Origin: Luteimonas cucumeris
GTDB lineage: Bacteria; Pseudomonadota; Gammaproteobacteria; Xanthomonadales; Xanthomonadaceae
NCBI RefSeq assembly: GCF_007830035.1
Contig: NZ_VLKN01000005.1
Coordinates: 1 to 64,000 of the forward strand
Direction: 5' to 3'
DNA length: 64,000 bases
Part shown: positions 26,789 through 35,848 of the stretch, in pieces
How the letters are laid out: every line of letters starts with the position of its first letter
Numbering within the stretch: position 1 is the stretch's first letter
Position numbers and translations under genes: made by a program
The notes under the pieces: model-generated
The model's input: only the letters and a program-made list of their open reading frames with translations
Database searches by the model: none
What the model was told of the DNA's origin: nothing

Positions 26789-27460
26789 ATGGAGCCGCAG
26801 CCGATCAGTCTGGCGTCGATCCTGATCGTCGAGGACGACAGGGTGAGCCGGCAGCGCCTGGTGCGCCTGCTGGCGGACTTCGTCGACGCGGACGCACGGA
26901 TCCAGGACGCGGCCGACCTGGCGACTGCGCGCACGCTGCTGCAGACGATGCCTTTCACCCTGGCACTGGTCGATGTGCAGCTGCCGGACGGCAACGGCAT
27001 CGACCTGATCGCCTGGATGCAGCAGCACGCGCCGCAGACGGTGTCGGTGATCGTCTCGGCCTGGGCGGAGGAGGAAACCATCCTGGCCGCGGTCAAGGCC
27101 GGCGCGATCGGTTACCTGCTCAAGGACCGCGACGACGACGAACTGCGCGTTTCGCTGAAAAGCCTGCAGCGCGGCGGCGCGCCGATCGATCCGACCATCG
27201 CGCGCCGGATCCTGGCGCTGCTGCCGCAGGCCGCGCTCGCCGAAACGCCGGCCGCTCCCGCGTCGACGCAGTTGTCGGAACGCGAGCGGGAGATCCTCAA
27301 ACTGGTCGCGCAGGGATTCAGCAACCGCGAGATCGCCGAGCTGGTGTCGCTGTCGAAGCTGACCATCGAGTGCCACACCCGGAACATCTATCGCAAGCTT
27401 GCCGTCGGGTCGCGTACCGCTGCCGTGTTCGAAGCGCGTTCGATGGGGTTGCTGAGTTGA
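26789..27460 (+). CDS. NarL/FixJ-type response regulator
   Basis: DNA-binding regulator of 223 residues. Receiver domain residues about 10-125 with Asp16-Asp17, phosphoacceptor Asp62 in LVDVQLPDG and Lys112 in YLLKDRD. A LuxR-type HTH follows at about 158-220 (LSEREREILKLVAQGFSNREIAELV). A GGGGGAGGGA box precedes the ATG at 26789; an in-frame upstream start overlaps the NYN gene and is less likely. Its TGA overlaps the TTG start of the kinase gene, so the pair is translationally coupled and is a two-component system. Confidence 0.93.
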   Translation: MEPQPISLASILIVEDDRVSRQRLVRLLADFVDADARIQDAADLATARTLLQTMPFTLALVDVQLPDGNGIDLIAWMQQHAPQTVSVIVSAWAEEETILAAVKAGAIGYLLKDRDDDELRVSLKSLQRGGAPIDPTIARRILALLPQAALAETPAAPASTQLSEREREILKLVAQGFSNREIAELVSLSKLTIECHTRNIYRKLAVGSRTAAVFEARSMGLLS

Positions 27461-29286
27461 TCCAGCGCGTCGTGCTGGTGCTGGCCTTGTGGCTGGCTTC
27501 CGTCGCCGTGTTCGCGCAACCGGCGACGATCACCATCGATCGCGCCGAAGCGGTGCGTTCGGACTGGAATGCCGACGCCGCGCCGGCCGATGGCTGGGTG
27601 CCGGTAACGTTGATGGACCAGTGGCAGACGCGCTGGCCCGGCCATGACGGCGTGGTCTGGTACCGGTTGCGCTGGCAGCAGGCCGATGCGCACGTGCCGA
27701 CCGGCCTGCTGGTCGACTACACCTGCCTGTCCGCGGCGGTGTATCTCAATGGCAGCCTGATCGCGCGCGACGCCAGCCTGGTCGAGCCGCTGTCGCGCAG
27801 CTGGCACACGCCGCGCTACTTCCTGCTGGATGCGCCGCTGCTGCGGCAGGGCGAGAACACGTTGCTGGTGCGGGTGTCGGGGCTGGCCGCGTACCAGCCC
27901 GGGTTCGGTACGGTGAGCGTGGGCGAACCGGCGCAGGTCGAGGCGATGTTCCGGCAGGGCAAGCGGATCCGCCACGATCTGCAGTTGTTCGACACCGCCA
28001 TCGGCGCCGTGCTGGCGGCATTGTTCGGCCTGTTCTGGCTGCTGCGCCGGCAGGACACGACCTATGGCTGGTATGCGCTCAACGGCCTGTTCGGCCTGAT
28101 CTACGGCTACAACTTCATCGCCACCAGTCCCTGGCCTTTCTCCACCACCGACGGCTGGCAGGCCTTCACCGGCGCTGCCTATGTCGCGGTCGCGGCGACC
28201 TACGCGATCTTCCTGCTGCGCTATGCCGATCGGCGCTGGCCACGGCTGGAGCGCGCGCTGCTGGCGATCGCCAGCCTCGTGTTCGTGCTGGCCTTGGCCA
28301 TGCCGCAGACGATGGGTCCGCATCGCAACGTCTACATCGTGCCGATGATGGCGTTCCATTATTTCGTCAGCGTCGCTTTCGTGGTGTTCGCCGCGCGCAG
28401 CGGCCGCCGCGACCAGCAGGTGCTGGCACTGTGCATCGCACTGCCGTTGCTGACGGCGCTGTACGACGCCGCCGTATATCTGGGCGTGGTGCGCGGCACC
28501 GGCTTCATCGGCTCGTTCACTTCGCCGGTGATGGTGCTGGGCATGGGCTTCGTGCTGGCGCACCGTTTCGTCGGCGCGATGAAGCGCGTGGAGGGTTTCA
28601 ACACCGAACTGCAACGCGAGGTAGCCGCGGCCACGGACGAACTTTCGACCACGCTGAGCCGGCAGCACGCGCTGGAGTTGTCGCACAGCCGCGCCGGCGA
28701 GCGCCTGAAGCTGGTGCGCGACCTGCACGACGGTTTCGGCGGCACCCTGGTCGGTGCGATCGCACGGCTGGAGCAGGCTCCGGAATCGACGTCGAGGGCC
28801 GACGTGGTGGCGCTGCTGAAGGAAATGCGCGAGGACCTGCGCCTGGTGATCGACAGCACCGCGCAGGAGCAGGCCGACCTGGCGGCATTGATCGCATCGC
28901 TGCGCCATCGTGCCGGGCGCCTGCTGGAAGCCGCCGACATCGATGCGCATTGGCAGCTGCAGGACATCGACGGCGTGGAACTGGGCAGCGCACGCAGCCT
29001 GGACCTGTTGCGCCTGTTGCAGGAAGCGCTGACCAACGTGTTCAAGCACAGCCGCGCGCAGCGCGTGAACGTACGCGTGGCGCGCATCGGCGAACGGATG
29101 CAACTGCAGGTGCGCGATGACGGCCGTGGCCTGACCGGGGCCGGCGACTCCACGCGATCGATCGAAGGCGGCGGCGCCGGCTTCGCCAGCATGCACCTGC
29201 GCGCGCAGCGCCTCGGTGGCGTGCTGCAAGTGGCTTCCACCGCGGATGGCACCGACCTGCGCCTGGATTTCCCGCTGGCGGCCTGA
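27457..29286 (+). CDS. Sensor histidine kinase with 7TMR-DISM sensor
   Basis: Membrane kinase partner of the preceding regulator. A TTG start at 27457 is chosen because TTGA overlaps the regulator stop and the product then opens with a signal peptide (MIQRVVLVLALWLASVAVFAQ). A periplasmic jelly-roll-like domain covers about residues 25-165, then seven hydrophobic helices (about 170-375, 7TMR-DISM), a coiled coil, the HisKA_3 box LKLVRDLHDGFGGTL with His424, and a C-terminal HATPase domain (LLQEALTNVFKHSRA, VRDDGRGL). Total 609 residues. The signal is unknown; the extracellular domain resembles carbohydrate-binding folds. A putative small lipoprotein gene follows. Confidence 0.9.
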   Translation: MIQRVVLVLALWLASVAVFAQPATITIDRAEAVRSDWNADAAPADGWVPVTLMDQWQTRWPGHDGVVWYRLRWQQADAHVPTGLLVDYTCLSAAVYLNGSLIARDASLVEPLSRSWHTPRYFLLDAPLLRQGENTLLVRVSGLAAYQPGFGTVSVGEPAQVEAMFRQGKRIRHDLQLFDTAIGAVLAALFGLFWLLRRQDTTYGWYALNGLFGLIYGYNFIATSPWPFSTTDGWQAFTGAAYVAVAATYAIFLLRYADRRWPRLERALLAIASLVFVLALAMPQTMGPHRNVYIVPMMAFHYFVSVAFVVFAARSGRRDQQVLALCIALPLLTALYDAAVYLGVVRGTGFIGSFTSPVMVLGMGFVLAHRFVGAMKRVEGFNTELQREVAAATDELSTTLSRQHALELSHSRAGERLKLVRDLHDGFGGTLVGAIARLEQAPESTSRADVVALLKEMREDLRLVIDSTAQEQADLAALIASLRHRAGRLLEAADIDAHWQLQDIDGVELGSARSLDLLRLLQEALTNVFKHSRAQRVNVRVARIGERMQLQVRDDGRGLTGAGDSTRSIEGGGAGFASMHLRAQRLGGVLQVASTADGTDLRLDFPLAA

Positions 29287-29442
29287 GGCCCCGCCGCTTG
29301 CCACTACCTGTTTTCGGGGATGTCCGCGCCGCGATGCGCGGCGCATGCTCGCGGCGCGTCGCAGGGGGCGGCGCGCCCTGTACGGCCGATGTATCGCCAT
29401 GCCGCTCCCACGGTCGTTTCCTCGTGCCCGGGAGTCTTCGCC

Positions 29443-29673
29443 ATGCGCGTTCGTCCGAACCGTGCGCTGTTTCCGCCGTTGCTCTGCACGGCGCTCGTGC
29501 TGGGCGCCTGCGTGGGCCTGCCTGCGTCGGCGACCGCGACCAAGGTCTTGTCCGACGCCGCCGACGAGGTATCGGACAGGACCGGCGATGACGCGACGCG
29601 TGGAAGCGCGAATCGCAGCGGTGGCGTGCAGGTGGGCGTGAATCCGCTATGGAATCCGGTTGCAGGTGGTTGA
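29443..29673 (+). CDS. Putative small lipoprotein
   Basis: A 76-residue product starts MRVRPNRALFPPLLCTALVLGACVG, a signal sequence with lipobox LGAC and Cys23 as the lipidation site. The mature part is only about 54 residues, polar and without known domain (TKVLSDAADEVSDRTGDD). It lies 156 bases after the kinase gene. No clear ribosome-binding site was seen, so it is a moderate call. Confidence 0.45.
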   Translation: MRVRPNRALFPPLLCTALVLGACVGLPASATATKVLSDAADEVSDRTGDDATRGSANRSGGVQVGVNPLWNPVAGG

Positions 29674-29746
29674 GATATCGGTCGAGGGGACTTCCGGACA
29701 AGTCTTTTGTCATTCCGAGCGGCACAACGCGCCGCCGCGCTCAGTG

Positions 29747-29973
29747 AATCAATACAGGTCGACCGGATCCACGTCGAGCGACCGCGCCGCGCCGGGCCTG
29801 CGATAGCGACGTGAGCACAACGCGCCGCTGCGCGCTCAGAAAATCAATAAAGGTCGACTGGATCCACGTCGAGCGACCGCGCCGCGCCGGGCTTGCGACG
29901 GCGACGTGAGCACAACGCGCCGCCGCGCGCTCAGAAAATCAATACAGGTCGACTGGATCCACGTCGAGCGACC
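29747..29973. repeat. priA: 95-bp tandem repeat containing the 3' end of priA
   Basis: AATCAATACAGGTCGAC occurs at 29747, (with one change) at 29842 and at 29937, exactly 95 bases apart. Units 1 and 2 are full length and differ at only a handful of positions; unit 3 continues into priA and matches for its first ~37 bases. A partial unit end lies just before 29747. Each unit carries the last 11 codons of priA and its stop on the minus strand. Only the innermost copy (29939-) is used by the gene; the others are untranslated downstream sequence. Confidence 0.9.
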
Positions 29974-32146
29974 ACCGCACCTTGCGTGCTTCGGGCAATG
30001 CATAGACGTCCGCCAACCCGGCATCGAGCGCGATGTGCAGCGCGCGCCGGTTCGGCGCCGACAGCAGCAGTTGCGCGCGATACATGCCGGCGCGGCGCGG
30101 CATCGGTGCCGGCAGCGGGCCATGCAGCTGCACCTGCGCCGGCGTTTCATCTTCAAGAGCGTGGAAAGCTTTCTTCGCCGCATGCAAAAACGCCATCGGC
30201 GCATCGGCCTGCTTCGCTTCCGCGCGCAGCAGCGCCAGGTGCGCGAACGGCGGGAAGCCGGCGGCCTCGCGCTGCGCCAGTTCGGTCTCGGCGAAGGCGT
30301 GGTAGCCGCCGTTGATCAGCGTCTGCAGCAGTGGATGTTCGGGATGATGCGTCTGCAGCCAGACCGCGCCGGCCTTGTCGGCGCGTCCGGCGCGTCCCGA
30401 CACCTGGATCAGCAATTGCGCAAGTTTCTCGCCGGCGCGGAAGTCCGCCGAGAACAGGCCTTCGTCGATGCCGACCACCGCGACCAGTGTGAGGTTGCGC
30501 AGGTCGTGACCCTTGGCCAGCATCTGCGTGCCGACCAGGATGCCCGGCTGCGTGCCGAATTTTTCGAACAGCTGCTCCAGCGCATCCTTGCGGCGCGTGC
30601 TGCCGCGGTCGATGCGCAGCACCGGCACGTCGCCGAAGGCGCGCGCGAGTTCTTCCTCGATGCGTTCGGTGCCCACGCCCTGCGGCTGCAGGGCAAGACT
30701 GGCGCAATCCGGACAGGCCATCGGCACCGCCTGTCGCGCGCCACAGTGATGGCACTGCAGGCGGCGACCGCCGGCGTGCACGGTCATCGGCATCGGTTGC
30801 TCGGGCGTGCTGCAGCGTTTGCAGTGCGCGCTCCAGCCGCAGTCGTGGCACAGCAGCACTGGTGCGTAACCACGGCGGTTCTTGAACACCAGCACCTGGC
30901 CGCCGGCGGCAAGCGCGGCGTGGATCGCGCCGTGCAGTTCCGGCGACAGGCCGGCGTCGAGCGGGCGCTTGCGGACGTCGACCACGCGCACGGACGGCGG
31001 CTTCGCATCGCCGGCGCGCCGGTGCAGGCGCAGGTGCGTGTAGCGGTCCTGGCGCGCGTTGTGCAGCGATTCCAGCGACGGCGTGGCACTGCCCAGCAGC
31101 ACCGGCACGGCCAGCGCCTTGCCACGCACCAGCGCGAAATCGCGGGCGTGGTAGCGGATCCCGTCCTGCTGTTTGTAGCTGGCGTCGTGTTCCTCGTCGA
31201 CCACGATCAGGCCGGCGTCCGGCAACGGCGTGAACACCGCCGAGCGCGTGCCGACGATCACCCGCGCCTCGCCGCGCCAGGCCGCGGCCCAGGTGCGGGC
31301 GCGTTCGCCATCGTTGAGGCCCGAATGCAGCGCATGCACCGGCACGCCGAGGCGCGCGCGGAAGCGGGCCAGCATCTGCGGGGTCAGGCCGATCTCCGGC
31401 ACCAGCACCAGCGCCTGCCGGCCGCGCGCCAGGCAGTGCGCGATGGCGTGCAAGTAGACCTCGGTCTTGCCGCTGCCGGTGACGCCGTCGAGCAGCAACG
31501 GCGCGAAACCGTCGCTGCAGGTAATCGCGGCGATCGCCGCCGCCTGTTCCGCATTCGGTTCCGGCCCGGGTTGCGGCTGCGGCGCCAGCTGCGAGGCCGG
31601 CAGGGCGATGCATTCGACCAGGCCGCGCTGCGCCAGCGTGCGCGCGGCGCTGCGCCAGCCTTCGATGTCGGCATCCAGCGCGTCTTCGTCGCGCGGCTGC
31701 GCGTGCAACCACTTGGCCAGCCGTCGCGGTCGACTGCCCTGGCGCAGGCCTGGCAGGGCGGTCTCGCCCGCCTCGGTCAGCCGCCAGGCACGGACGTGGG
31801 TATCGGGCAGCGGCTCGCCGCGGCGCAAGGCGGCGGGCAGGGCGGTGGCCAGCACCTCGCCCAGCGGCGCATGGGTGTAACCGGCCAGCCAGCGCAGCGA
31901 GGAAAGCAGCTCGCCATGCAGCAGGGCCCGGTCGTCGAGCCAGGTGGCGCGCTTGAGTTCGGTGCCCGGCCCCAGCTCCGCGGCGCCGAGCGCCGCCACC
32001 ACGCCGACCAGTTCGCGATTGCCGAACGGCACGCGCACCCGGCGGCCGATGTCGTCGGCATCCGCTGCCTGCGGCGCCCGGTAATCGAACAGCCGAGGCA
32101 ACGGCAACGGCAGCGCGATCTTGAGCACCGGTTCGGGGTCGGACAT
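29939..32146 (-). CDS. priA: Primosomal replication protein N' (PriA helicase)
   Basis: DNA helicase that restarts stalled replication forks. The 735-residue product contains the N-terminal 3'-end-binding domain (VLKIALPLPLPRLFDYRAP), Walker A GVTGSGKT with Lys227, the DEEH box (VVDEEHDASYKQ), the QDGIRYHARDFA block, and paired zinc-binding motifs (CHDCGWSAHCKRC, CHHCGARQAVPMACPDC) before the C-terminal helicase lobe with GTQMLAKGHD and QVSGRAGR. Length is typical. Its last 11 codons are repeated twice more downstream in a 95-bp tandem array. Confidence 0.96.
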   Translation of the reverse strand: MSDPEPVLKIALPLPLPRLFDYRAPQAADADDIGRRVRVPFGNRELVGVVAALGAAELGPGTELKRATWLDDRALLHGELLSSLRWLAGYTHAPLGEVLATALPAALRRGEPLPDTHVRAWRLTEAGETALPGLRQGSRPRRLAKWLHAQPRDEDALDADIEGWRSAARTLAQRGLVECIALPASQLAPQPQPGPEPNAEQAAAIAAITCSDGFAPLLLDGVTGSGKTEVYLHAIAHCLARGRQALVLVPEIGLTPQMLARFRARLGVPVHALHSGLNDGERARTWAAAWRGEARVIVGTRSAVFTPLPDAGLIVVDEEHDASYKQQDGIRYHARDFALVRGKALAVPVLLGSATPSLESLHNARQDRYTHLRLHRRAGDAKPPSVRVVDVRKRPLDAGLSPELHGAIHAALAAGGQVLVFKNRRGYAPVLLCHDCGWSAHCKRCSTPEQPMPMTVHAGGRRLQCHHCGARQAVPMACPDCASLALQPQGVGTERIEEELARAFGDVPVLRIDRGSTRRKDALEQLFEKFGTQPGILVGTQMLAKGHDLRNLTLVAVVGIDEGLFSADFRAGEKLAQLLIQVSGRAGRADKAGAVWLQTHHPEHPLLQTLINGGYHAFAETELAQREAAGFPPFAHLALLRAEAKQADAPMAFLHAAKKAFHALEDETPAQVQLHGPLPAPMPRRAGMYRAQLLLSAPNRRALHIALDAGLADVYALPEARKVRWSLDVDPVDLY

Positions 32147-32589
32147 GGCGTCAGTCTAGCGATCGGCATGGCACCGCAGCGAACGAACTGCAGTTGCAGG
32201 CAATACTTGCCGCGTGTCACAGATATGCAGCGCAAGCTGCTGCCGCACAAGGAGATTCTTCCTTATCCACATCGGCTGTGGATAAACCTGTGCATGTCGG
32301 GCGAGTCGCATCGCGCAAACACGTGAAAGCAAGCGTTTAACGCTTGCTGGCTAAAAAAACGCCAACCCGGGGAAACTCAATGGAATCAATCACCTGCCTG
32401 TGAAACACAAACGCAACACGGCGTGAGCCACGGCTCGAAGCCGCCTCGGTGACGGTTTGGTGACCGCTGTGAACAACTGGATTTTGCGCAAAGCCTTGCC
32501 CCGCCTCGTGGAGCGTCATCGCGGGGGTCTGTCAAGCATGGCCTGCGCGGATGTCATCGGTATCATGCGGCGACGATGAATCGCGCTCG
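32147..32589. other. 443-base divergent intergenic region
   Basis: Region between priA and the rightward sigma-like gene, visibly less GC-rich than its surroundings. It contains the paired DnaA boxes at 32263-32285 and an 8-bp hairpin (AGCAAGCG, TTTAA loop, CGCTTGCT) at 32328-32348 followed by a seven-A run. No ORF with coding character was found. It must hold the promoters of both flanking genes. Confidence 0.6.
32263..32285. promoter_or_regulatory. Two perfect inverted DnaA boxes
   Basis: TTATCCACA at 32263-32271 and its complement TGTGGATAA at 32277-32285 are both perfect matches to the DnaA-box consensus, facing each other with five bases between. They lie about 120 bases upstream of the priA start codon. 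DnaA-mediated control of priA or a titration site are plausible; this is inference. Confidence 0.65.
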
Positions 32590-33570
32590 ATGACCTCCCG
32601 CTCCCTCTCCGACGCCAGCGGCGCACCGGCGGCGATCAACGCCTTCCTGCGCGGCATCGAACGCCGCAGCGCGGTGTTCGCGGAGCTGCAATGCGGCAAT
32701 GCCGCCGCCGGCGACGCCGCGCTCGCCGCGGCGATGCGCGCCTTCCACGCCGGCGCCGGGCGCACGCCGATGAGCCAGTGGCCGCAGCGCTTCTGGGGGC
32801 TGTTGCTGGCCACGCCGATGCTGCGCCGGGCGCAACCGCTGCCGGCGCGGACCGACGCGCTGGCTGCGCTGGGACGGATCGGACACGGTCCGCGCGCGGC
32901 CCTGCTGCTGCGGCTGGCCGCTGGCCTCGGCGAGGCGGATGCGGCGGCGGCGTTGGGGATCGCGCCGGCCACCTATCGATTGGCGCTGCAGCGTGCGCTG
33001 CCACGTCGTGCCGACGGCGGTGCCGATGCCGAAACCTGGCGCGCGCTGGCCATGGCGGTGCAGTCCGCGATCCGGACCCTGCCGCCGCAGCGGCTGGCGC
33101 ATCTGGCGAGGTTGCGCGAGACCGCACTGCAGCCGGCCCCGGCAGGTGCGATGCGGGCGCCGCGCGCGACCGCGCCGACCGCTGGGGTTCGCGCGCTGCC
33201 GTCGCGTCGGCGCACGCTCGCGCTAGGGGCAAGTGCGACGCTGTGCGTGGCGGCGCTGGCGGCCACCTTCCTGTGGTCGCCGCCGCAGCCCGAATCGCCC
33301 GGTGCCGGTCCGCGCATCCGCAAAGTGTCCCTGCCGGAAGCGGAAGCGCCGGCCGCACGCTACGACGCGCATACCGCGCTGCTCAGCGACCGCGATTTCG
33401 AACTGCTGCTGGATGCCGGCGACGAGCCGGTGTATCGCCAGCTCGATTTCTACTCGTGGTACGCCGCGCAGGCTGCCCAGGCGACGACTGCGATGCCGGT
33501 CGTCGGCAACGCTGCCGTGCCGGCGCAGGATGCCACCCCGGAGCCGGAGACCAGCGATGCCGCGCTCTGA
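32590..33570 (+). CDS. Sigma-region-4-like protein with membrane anchor
   Basis: A 326-residue protein. Residues about 95-145 (LLRLAAGLGEADAAAALGIAPATYRLALQRALP) resemble the sigma-70 region 4 helix-turn-helix of ECF factors, where a LSYEEIA-like stretch is followed by a recognition helix. A single membrane helix is at about 213-233 (RRTLALGASATLCVAALAATFLW), leaving an acidic, Ala/Pro-rich C-terminal tail outside. No convincing region 2 is present. It overlaps by 14 bases the gene for a DUF3106 protein. Such genes often accompany ECF sigma/anti-sigma units, but here one protein seems to merge DNA-binding and membrane parts. Function unknown. Confidence 0.75.
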   Translation: MTSRSLSDASGAPAAINAFLRGIERRSAVFAELQCGNAAAGDAALAAAMRAFHAGAGRTPMSQWPQRFWGLLLATPMLRRAQPLPARTDALAALGRIGHGPRAALLLRLAAGLGEADAAAALGIAPATYRLALQRALPRRADGGADAETWRALAMAVQSAIRTLPPQRLAHLARLRETALQPAPAGAMRAPRATAPTAGVRALPSRRRTLALGASATLCVAALAATFLWSPPQPESPGAGPRIRKVSLPEAEAPAARYDAHTALLSDRDFELLLDAGDEPVYRQLDFYSWYAAQAAQATTAMPVVGNAAVPAQDATPEPETSDAAL

Positions 33571-34201
33571 CCTGCGCCGCCGTCGATGGCTCGTGCTGGC
33601 GACGTTGGCCGCGATCGCTTCGACCGCGGCGATCGCGCTGTCGCAGTCGCTGGATGCGTCGATCGACCATCTGCCACCGGCGCAGCGCATGCAATGGCAG
33701 CAACGCCAGGCGCGCTGGCAGGCGCTGACGCCGGTCGAACAGGCCGTGTACGGGCAACGCCAGCTGCGCTGGCAGGCGCTGCCGGAAGCGGCGCGCCGCG
33801 AGCAGCGCGAGCAGTGGCAGGCGTGGCAGGAACTGCCCGAACACGAACGCGCGCAACTGCGCCGCGTCGCCGCCGATGTCGCCGCGTTGCCGGCGCCGGA
33901 ACGGCAGCGGCTGCGCGCGACCTTCGACGCGCTGGATGGCCGCATCCGCCGTGGCTGGCTGCTCGGTCCGGTGCTGGGCGCGGAATACGAACGCCTGCAA
34001 CCGCTGTTCGCCTTCGTCGCGGCGGACGAGCGCAGGCGACTGCTGGATGTCGTGCGTGCGATGACCCCGGTCGAGCGCGCGCAACTGGCACGGCTGGCGC
34101 AGGGCACGCCGCCGCAGTCGCGCGCGGCCCTGCGCGGCGAACTGCTGTCGACCGCAACGGACAAGCGCGGCGCGTGGCTGCAGCAGCGGCTGGAGCGCTG
34201 A
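33557..34201 (+). CDS. DUF3106 family secreted or membrane-anchored protein
   Basis: The 214-residue product has an N-terminal basic stretch and hydrophobic segment (RRRWLVLATLAAIASTAAIALS), then long amphipathic helices rich in Gln, Trp and Arg with the repeated pattern RWQALTPxEQ, RWQALPEAAR, QWQAWQELPE typical of DUF3106. Expected in the periplasm. It starts inside the end of the preceding sigma-like gene (14-base overlap), so both are one unit. Role unknown. Confidence 0.82.
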   Translation: MPRSDLRRRRWLVLATLAAIASTAAIALSQSLDASIDHLPPAQRMQWQQRQARWQALTPVEQAVYGQRQLRWQALPEAARREQREQWQAWQELPEHERAQLRRVAADVAALPAPERQRLRATFDALDGRIRRGWLLGPVLGAEYERLQPLFAFVAADERRRLLDVVRAMTPVERAQLARLAQGTPPQSRAALRGELLSTATDKRGAWLQQRLER

Positions 34202-34311
34202 CCGCTCGATCGATAAAAAGCAGGTCCCTCGCTACGCTCGGGATGACAGACAAGGAGCGTGCGGCTTGATCAGGACGGCGTTGTTCCCCACCGCTGTCGC
34301 CGCCTCCGCCG

Positions 34312-34659
34312 CTACGGATCCGGCGTCAGGCTGTTGGTGTAGCGCATCACCCGGCGGGTGATGCGCGCGCGGTCGCCGAAGTGCTGGTGGCTGCTGACGC
34401 GGAAGCGCATCGCGTGCTCGCGCAGGTAAAGGTCGAGCGAGGCGGTGTCGCGCAGCACGAACTGCACGCACATCGCATGCATGCCCGCTGGCGGCGCCGG
34501 TACCAGCACGTTATGGATGTGCGCACCGAGAAAGCCGGGCAGCGACACCATCTCGCGCACGTAGGTATCCATCCAGCCGCGATAGGCCTGCGCCAGCGCG
34601 ACGTCGACCTCGACGTTGACCTCGTAGACGATCTGCCCCGGAATTGTCGCCTGGCTCAT
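34312..34659 (-). CDS. DUF4286 family protein
   Basis: Small soluble protein of 115 residues with the DUF4286 pattern: IVYEVNVEVDVALAQAYRGW at the N-terminus, then FLGAHIHNV and AMRFRVSSHQHFGD. This fold is ferredoxin-like (dimeric alpha/beta barrel type). It starts seven bases after the stop of the DUF3667 gene upstream and is probably co-transcribed with it. Function unknown. Confidence 0.82.
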   Translation of the reverse strand: MSQATIPGQIVYEVNVEVDVALAQAYRGWMDTYVREMVSLPGFLGAHIHNVLVPAPPAGMHAMCVQFVLRDTASLDLYLREHAMRFRVSSHQHFGDRARITRRVMRYTNSLTPDP

Positions 34660-34666
34660 CGGCCGC

Positions 34667-35848
34667 TCACATCCACACCAGGCTGAACAGCGTGGTGAAC
34701 ACCGCACCGGCGGTCAGCAGCATGAAATAGCAGAAGCCGAGCACGCAGTACTTGAGCAGCGTCATCGTCCAGCCCTGCGCATACACGCGCTTCTGCATCA
34801 GCAGCAGATAGACCGGCATCCAGATCCACACTACGGACTCGACAAAGCCGAATGCAGCGCGCAACGGACCGTCGCTCGGTGCCAGCCAGTTCTGTAACGA
34901 CATGGTCAGGAACATCAGCAGCAGCGCCAGGCACAGGAAGGCGTGGCTGTGCAGCGCCACGATCAGGTGCTCCATGTACAGGCGCCGCTTGAACACATAG
35001 AGAATCTTCAGCATCAGCGCGAACAGCGGCAGCAGGATGAACAGCGTCGACGGCACCGCGCTGAGCATCGCGTCCTTGAACAGCTCCGGATCCTCCTTCA
35101 TGCGCTTGACGTTCTTCATGCCGCGCCCGACCTGCGCGTTGATCCAGTCGTTGGCGAACTGCGGCAGCCACGACACCGTCAGCGGGTTGGTCTTGGCATC
35201 CCAGGGCTTGCCGTTGAAGGAGATAGGATCGTCGTCCTTGTCGACCGCCTTGGCCGCGGTGCCGCCGGCAGGCGCCTGCTGTCCGCGCAGTTCGGCGATG
35301 CGCGCGCTGGCTTCGGCACGGATCGCCGCCTCGCCGGCATTGATGCCGGGAATGCCGGCCGCCGCGGGCGTGCCTTCCATCTCCTTGCGCGCCTTGGCCA
35401 TTTCAGCCAGTGCCTTGTCGCGCACCTTCTCGACTTCCTCGATCGTGGACGCCTGGCTGATGTCGTCGTCGCCGAAGTTGACGTTGTTGTCGAAGTCGAC
35501 CGTGAACTGCGCGATGAAGAACGTCAGGATGCTGATGAAAACGAACAGCCGCACCGGACTGACGTAGCGCACGCGGTGGCCGGCGAAGTACTCGCGGGTG
35601 AGGTAGGCGGGCTTGGACAGCAGCGGCCACAGCGTGCGCGGCAGGCGCGAATCCAGGTTGAGCACGCTGTCGGCGAAGTCGCCGAGGATGCTGGAGAAAT
35701 GCCGTACCAGTCCCTTCACCGGTTGGCCGCAGGCGTAGCAGTATTCGCCCAGCAGCGCGCGGCCGCAGTTCTCGCAGTCGCGGTGCGCAGGCGTGGCGGC
35801 GGCATCAGCCGACATTGGCGGAGTGAGGGGTGTCTGGGTATCGGTCAT
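34667..35848 (-). CDS. DUF3667 membrane protein with N-terminal zinc-ribbon-like motif
   Basis: A 393-residue protein. Near the N-terminus a four-Cys motif (CENCGRALLGEYCYACGQ) probably binds zinc. It is followed by the DUF3667 block HFSSILGDFADSVLNLDSRLPRTL and SPVRLFVFISILTFF, a long polar insert of about 140 residues, and four hydrophobic helices in the C-terminal half. Start ATG at 35848 (MTDTQTPLTPP); longer upstream frame is not supported. Likely an inner-membrane protein of unknown role, in a two-gene unit with the DUF4286 gene. Confidence 0.87.
   Translation of the reverse strand: MTDTQTPLTPPMSADAAATPAHRDCENCGRALLGEYCYACGQPVKGLVRHFSSILGDFADSVLNLDSRLPRTLWPLLSKPAYLTREYFAGHRVRYVSPVRLFVFISILTFFIAQFTVDFDNNVNFGDDDISQASTIEEVEKVRDKALAEMAKARKEMEGTPAAAGIPGINAGEAAIRAEASARIAELRGQQAPAGGTAAKAVDKDDDPISFNGKPWDAKTNPLTVSWLPQFANDWINAQVGRGMKNVKRMKEDPELFKDAMLSAVPSTLFILLPLFALMLKILYVFKRRLYMEHLIVALHSHAFLCLALLLMFLTMSLQNWLAPSDGPLRAAFGFVESVVWIWMPVYLLLMQKRVYAQGWTMTLLKYCVLGFCYFMLLTAGAVFTTLFSLVWM

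Noticed and set aside
29906-32326. 806-codon plus-strand frame
   Set aside because: Antisense shadow of priA with low-complexity Arg/Ala/Gln composition.
32328-32348. Intrinsic terminator
   Set aside because: The hairpin AGCAAGCG/CGCTTGCT is followed by A-run on the plus strand and no U-tract in either transcript direction.
32147-32589. Replication origin
   Set aside because: Only two DnaA boxes, no dnaA, dnaN or gidA/mnmG nearby and no AT-rich 13-mers.
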